Assembly (NCBI GenBank): GCA_963575745.1
Contig: CAUYUJ010018328.1
Location: forward strand, 121,201-185,200
Direction of reading: 5' to 3'
DNA: 64,000 bases
From: Prorocentrum cordatum
Lineage: Eukaryota; Sar; Dinophyceae; Prorocentrales; Prorocentraceae
A program made the translations under genes and the position numbers. Shown here one piece after another: positions 61,087 to 64,000 of this stretch. Position 1 is the stretch's first letter. The number at the start of each line of letters is the position of its first letter. The notes below the pieces were generated by a model. That model saw only the letters and a program-made list of their open reading frames with translations. It was not told the DNA's origin and made no database searches.

Positions 61087-61823
61087 GGATCTTCTTCGCT
61101 GGCGCGGAGGCCTCGAGGGGGGCCAAGACGCTGGCGGGCTGGCTGCACCTCCACCCGGGCTACAACCGCCTGGGCTTCAGACGGCTGCCCCGGGCCTGGC
61201 GGGCCCTCCGAGGCTGGTGCAGGTTGTGCCCCGGCCGCTCGCGGAGGCCCGAGGCCCTAGGCATGTGGTTGAAGCTCATGGACGCCCTGGGGACGGCTGG
61301 GCGTCGCGTCATGTCGCTGTTCGTGCTGATCATGCTGATCACCTACCTGGGGCCGGCACAGCTGCTGGGCATGCACAACTCAGGGCTGACGCCGCCTGCG
61401 CCCAGGGTGACGTCCCACTGGTCGCTGCTGGTTCACCCCGACGAGACGGCGAGCAAATGCCAGATTGGCGGCGCCAAGGTATCCATCCTCCTGGACTCGA
61501 GCTGGGCGACGTGGATCGGCCCGGCCAGGGGAAAACCGAAGGAGATCGGGGTGCCCAAGTTCGTGCCGTATCAAGCCCGCCATTCGGGCCCGTTCGTCGA
61601 CGCGGCCCGGCACCTGAGGACCCTGGCCGACATCGAGAAGAGAGGTGAGTGGCGCGGCGACAAGAGCGTCCTGCACTACGTACGACACGCACGTCTCGCC
61701 AGCGGATTTCGCCAGCACCCGATCGAGGTACAGACTTGCGCCTCCGAGCGCGAGCGACATGCCGAGGCGATCATCCTCCGCGGACTGGTCGTCCCGCTGC
61801 CGCTGAAGGGCGGCCGCTCGTGA
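60760..61823 (+). pseudogene. tyrosine recombinase of the DIRS/PAT-type element, Arg box altered
   Basis: The N-terminal part (frame of 60443) reads LREYLEEAMEAQSDGLTLLE and CRLEANQFKQSVES. After a frame change at about 61020 the frame of 61026 continues VDNIGDGVLDGLFAAFSVRI, LPRAWRALRGWCRLCPGRSR and the catalytic core. Box I reads LITYLGPAQLLGM where this family has TYLRP; one base change (Arg to Gly) removes the catalytic Arg. Box II reads VPYQARHSG with the second Arg. KRGEWRGDKSVLHYVRHARL supplies the Trp and the nucleophilic Tyr. The segment between boxes I and II looks shortened. It stops at TGA 61821-61823. Confidence 0.7.
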
Positions 61824-62557
61824 GCGACATCTATTTTGCCGACGCGTTCGCCAGTGAGGGCGGCGTGGCCAGATCCATCCGTAGGTGCGGCTTCCAGGCA
61901 AGGGTTTGGGAGAAGCGCCACGGGGGCCGCGGCGACCTGACGCGGCCGCCCGTCCTGAAACGTTTGCTCTCAGACATCCGTGCAGGGATCTGCCGAGGCG
62001 TAATGCTTGCGCCTCCCTGTTCTACCTTCTCTGTAATGAAGGCCCGCTCGGCCGCGATCAGAGACGTCGCGCGGCCGTGGGGCTTTTCCCGTAGCGAGGT
62101 GACCCCCAAGGATTGGGAGAAACTACAGACGGGCAACAAGTGTTTGCGTGCAGTGCTGAAGATAATCGCAGAGTGCAATCGTTCTTGCGTCCCGTGGATT
62201 TTAGAGAACCCTCATAGCAGCTACATGTTTAAAACGCCAGAGCTCCTCAGACTCGCCAATCTACAATGTGTATCAGCTGTCATTTCAGATTTCTGTCAAT
62301 TTGGAGCTCGCTGGCGAAAGCGAACCCGTTTCCTCGTAGGACGCTGCCACTCAGACGAGCTCGCCCGATTAGCAAAGACATGCGACGGGCCTGCAGGAAT
62401 TTGCAGCCGCACGGGCAGGCCGCACCTCATCCTCGAAGGGGCATCGCCCGAAGGCGTGAGGTGGACCACCATAGCCCAGACCTACCCACAAGCTTTGAAT
62501 AGAGCGCTCGCAAAGACCCTTGTGTCTCAGGCCAGGTCCCTTTTCTTCAAGGTTTGA
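61820..62557 (+). CDS. C5-type DNA (cytosine) methyltransferase encoded by the element
   Basis: About 246 residues. FADAFASEGGVARSIRRCG is a motif I-like SAM loop and RVWE an acidic motif II end. LAPPCSTFSVM (about 62002-62034) is motif IV with the catalytic Pro-Cys. WILENPHSSYMF (about 62195-62230) is motif VI with ENP. FCQFGARWRKRTRFLVG is motif VIII-like, and the end (YPQALNRALAKTL) resembles motif X. All key residues are present. No ATG lies near the domain start; the frame overlaps the recombinase stop as GTGA and is open from an ATG at 61649, so expression as a -1 frameshift product of the recombinase is likely. DIRS elements usually carry an adenine-type methyltransferase domain, so this type is unusual. 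Confidence 0.65.
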   Translation: MSDIYFADAFASEGGVARSIRRCGFQARVWEKRHGGRGDLTRPPVLKRLLSDIRAGICRGVMLAPPCSTFSVMKARSAAIRDVARPWGFSRSEVTPKDWEKLQTGNKCLRAVLKIIAECNRSCVPWILENPHSSYMFKTPELLRLANLQCVSAVISDFCQFGARWRKRTRFLVGRCHSDELARLAKTCDGPAGICSRTGRPHLILEGASPEGVRWTTIAQTYPQALNRALAKTLVSQARSLFFKV

Positions 62558-62583
62558 GCGAACATCCTGTTTCGGGATGCTAT

Positions 62584-62734
62584 GGGACCAGAGTGTTTGT
62601 TCAGGCACCTGTAGCACCCGTCCGATCCGAGGTCGGTCGGGTTTCATCGCGATGACTTTGCTGTGTTCACGAGAATAGTGCAACAGAAAACTCTTCACTG
62701 CTTGCGCAGTTCCCCGCCCCCCGCGCTTAAGACA
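62584..62734 (+). repeat. split direct repeat B1
   Basis: 151 bp from gggaccagagtgtttgttca to cgcgcttaagaca, repeated at 62994-63144 with about two differences. It begins 26 bases after the methyltransferase stop. Confidence 0.95.
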
Positions 62735-62737
62735 TCA

Positions 62738-62929
62738 TGGGGGTGCGTGCACATGAATGATATAAAATAGCGGGCCCTGTCGTGGACCCCAACCCTCTCG
62801 GTGCGTGGGCGCGTGGATAATCGCGCTTCGCCCCGCGGGGGTCCTTGCTCCGTCGTGCTTGCGCTGTTTGGGAAATTGCACTGCGGTGCCGAACAGCTTC
62901 TATGTATCTGTAGCTGCTCCGTTTTGGCT
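62738..62929 (+). repeat. split direct repeat A2
   Basis: 192-bp second copy of 55735-55926, three bases after B1. Confidence 0.95.
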
Positions 62930-62993
62930 CCCGCCGCCAACCCAAGGCCTCTTTTTATCTCTCTTGCAATTTTCGAATGCTCGATGACTTTCT

Positions 62994-63144
62994 GGGACCA
63001 GAGTGTTTGTTCAGGCACCTGTAGCACCCGTCCGATCCGAGGACGGTCGGGTTTCATCGCGATGACTTTGCTGTGCTCACGAGAATAGTGCAACAGAAAA
63101 CTCTTCACTGCTTGCGCAGTTCCCCGCCCCCCGCGCTTAAGACA
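62994..63144 (+). repeat. split direct repeat B2 and right end of the element
   Basis: 151-bp second copy of 62584-62734. A 64-bp unique spacer separates it from A2. Sequence similarity to B1 stops at gaca (63144), taken as the element end. Confidence 0.92.
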
Positions 63145-64000
63145 GCATTATCATTCAAAATATCATGCCTCGGCCCTGCGCTGCGTAGCGCAACTCTTTC
63201 TTAATGCGAATCAGAGCTCCAAGGTGCGCACATGATGTCGGTGAGCCGAAACGCGCACTGAACCTGGGCGGCTAGGAAAAAAACGCAACCACCCCCAAAA
63301 CGAACATATCCCAACGAAGCAGTCGCATGCTTTGCGCGCGGTGAAGTACGACCGCCAGGGTTTGAACAGTCTTACAACATACCTGGCAAACCTTGAACGA
63401 TTTCTCAAAAGTGATCGGCACACTCACGACACCAGAATTACAAATAAATCGTTTCGCTACTTCGGGAATTTGACAAAGGAACATTGCGCCTTTTTGTATA
63501 TGGACGAGCAAGTGAAACGTCACCCACCCTGACGTACGCATACGCGTGCAGGGATGGCGAATCGAGCCAATGATGGCCCAAAGAGACGGTCCTCCTTTGG
63601 AGGGGTTTTGACAACGCGTGCCCGCTACATATCAGGAGCCTCGAAAGTGCACAAACAGACATATCATAGGATCCACACTTGGCTCTATCACAGAGCGCCC
63701 ATGTCTGCGTTGGCAAGTATGGCTCCGGTGCCGAGCCAGGCGCATGAGTACGCACGTGCTGCACGACCAGGCTCGCGCGCCCCATGAAAGACTGCGGACG
63801 TTTCAAGGTATTGGCCACGCATCCCCACAGACGCAACACAGTACGTTGCACATATTGAGGCAATGATTTGCAAATACTGGGAACCAATAGTATGCCTGGG
63901 TGCAACATGCCAGCACATGCCGCACAAACCACGCGTGTAACCCCCATCCCTCCATTTCCGCCTGATATCCCGTCCACATATTTTATATATCCTTCCCTCC
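63145..64000. other. no gene recognised
   Basis: AT-richer mixed sequence with short open frames on both strands and no domain. It does not resume the copia-like element seen left of the DIRS-type insertion. Confidence 0.45.

Larger units (their letters stand above)
55735..63144 (+). mobile_element. DIRS/PAT-type tyrosine-recombinase retrotransposon with methyltransferase
   Basis: The architecture is A1 (55735-55926), Gag-like frames, RT-RNase H, tyrosine recombinase, C5-type methyltransferase, B1 (62584-62734), A2 (62738-62929), a 64-bp spacer, B2 (62994-63144). Split direct repeats in this order are diagnostic of PAT/Ngaro-type members of the DIRS order, which insert through a circular intermediate using a tyrosine recombinase and make no target duplication. 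The left edge meets the end of the copia-like element. The high identity of the repeats implies a fairly young insertion. Confidence 0.85.

Overview
The window looks like nuclear DNA of a dinoflagellate. The best evidence is a 22-base match (34373-34394) to the conserved dinoflagellate spliced leader, with a decayed second copy directly behind it. GC-rich retroelements of types familiar from dinoflagellate genomes, long pyrimidine tracts and very low gene density agree with this. The species cannot be read from the sequence. No rRNA gene, complete tRNA gene, CRISPR array or bacterial operon is visible. Almost every recognisable protein belongs to a mobile element, and most are broken by stops or frameshifts.

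Layout. 1-6.6 kb: most of a Ty1/copia element (Gag, zinc knuckle, protease, integrase, reverse transcriptase, RNase H). 7.25-9.0 kb: 3' relic of a second retroelement, with a damaged RT motif C, a CCHC finger and a restriction-like endonuclease. 10.3-11.5 kb: the first of four related repeat cassettes. 12.9-14.3 kb: 3' relic of a LINE with RNase H. 15-16.8 kb: low complexity and 21-bp repeats. 16.9-26.7 kb: a minus-strand group of four reading frames (a transposase-like pseudogene, two related coiled-coil proteins, one lysine-rich protein), interrupted by cassette 2. 27-31.6 kb: mostly non-coding, with one possible receptor exon. 31.6-34.3 kb: cassettes 3 and 4. 34.4-40.2 kb: a LINE with ORF1, AP-type endonuclease, RT, zinc finger and RNase H, carrying the spliced leader at its 5' end. 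41.3-55.7 kb: a decayed copia-like element with a very large domain set (Gag, CCHC, a Tpt1/KptA-like domain, a RING-like finger, aspartic protease, a methyltransferase-like domain split by an insertion, integrase). 55.7-63.1 kb: a tyrosine-recombinase (DIRS/PAT-type) retrotransposon with split direct repeats and a C5-type DNA methyltransferase. 63.1-64 kb: nothing recognised.

How the parts fit. The DIRS/PAT-type element has the order expected for its class: repeat A1, Gag-like frames, RT-RNase H, tyrosine recombinase, methyltransferase, then B1-A2-B2. A1/A2 are both 192 bp and B1/B2 both 151 bp. It starts where the copia-like element stops being recognisable. Both elements carry methyltransferase-type domains. 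That could tie element spread to DNA methylation, and most stops in the copia-like element are TGA, as methyl-CpG decay of CGA codons would give.

Two structures are not explained by ordinary gene annotation. One is a dispersed 14-base palindrome (GCRGG-N4-CCYGC) found about 30 times in two copia elements, usually encoding Ala-Gly-X-Pro-Ala. The other is the four-copy cassette family: 9-bp inverted ends, a shared leader, a pyrimidine tract, an array of about 89-bp repeats and a shared tail. Several frameshifts fall in homopolymer runs, so some 'pseudogene' calls may reflect sequencing indels.
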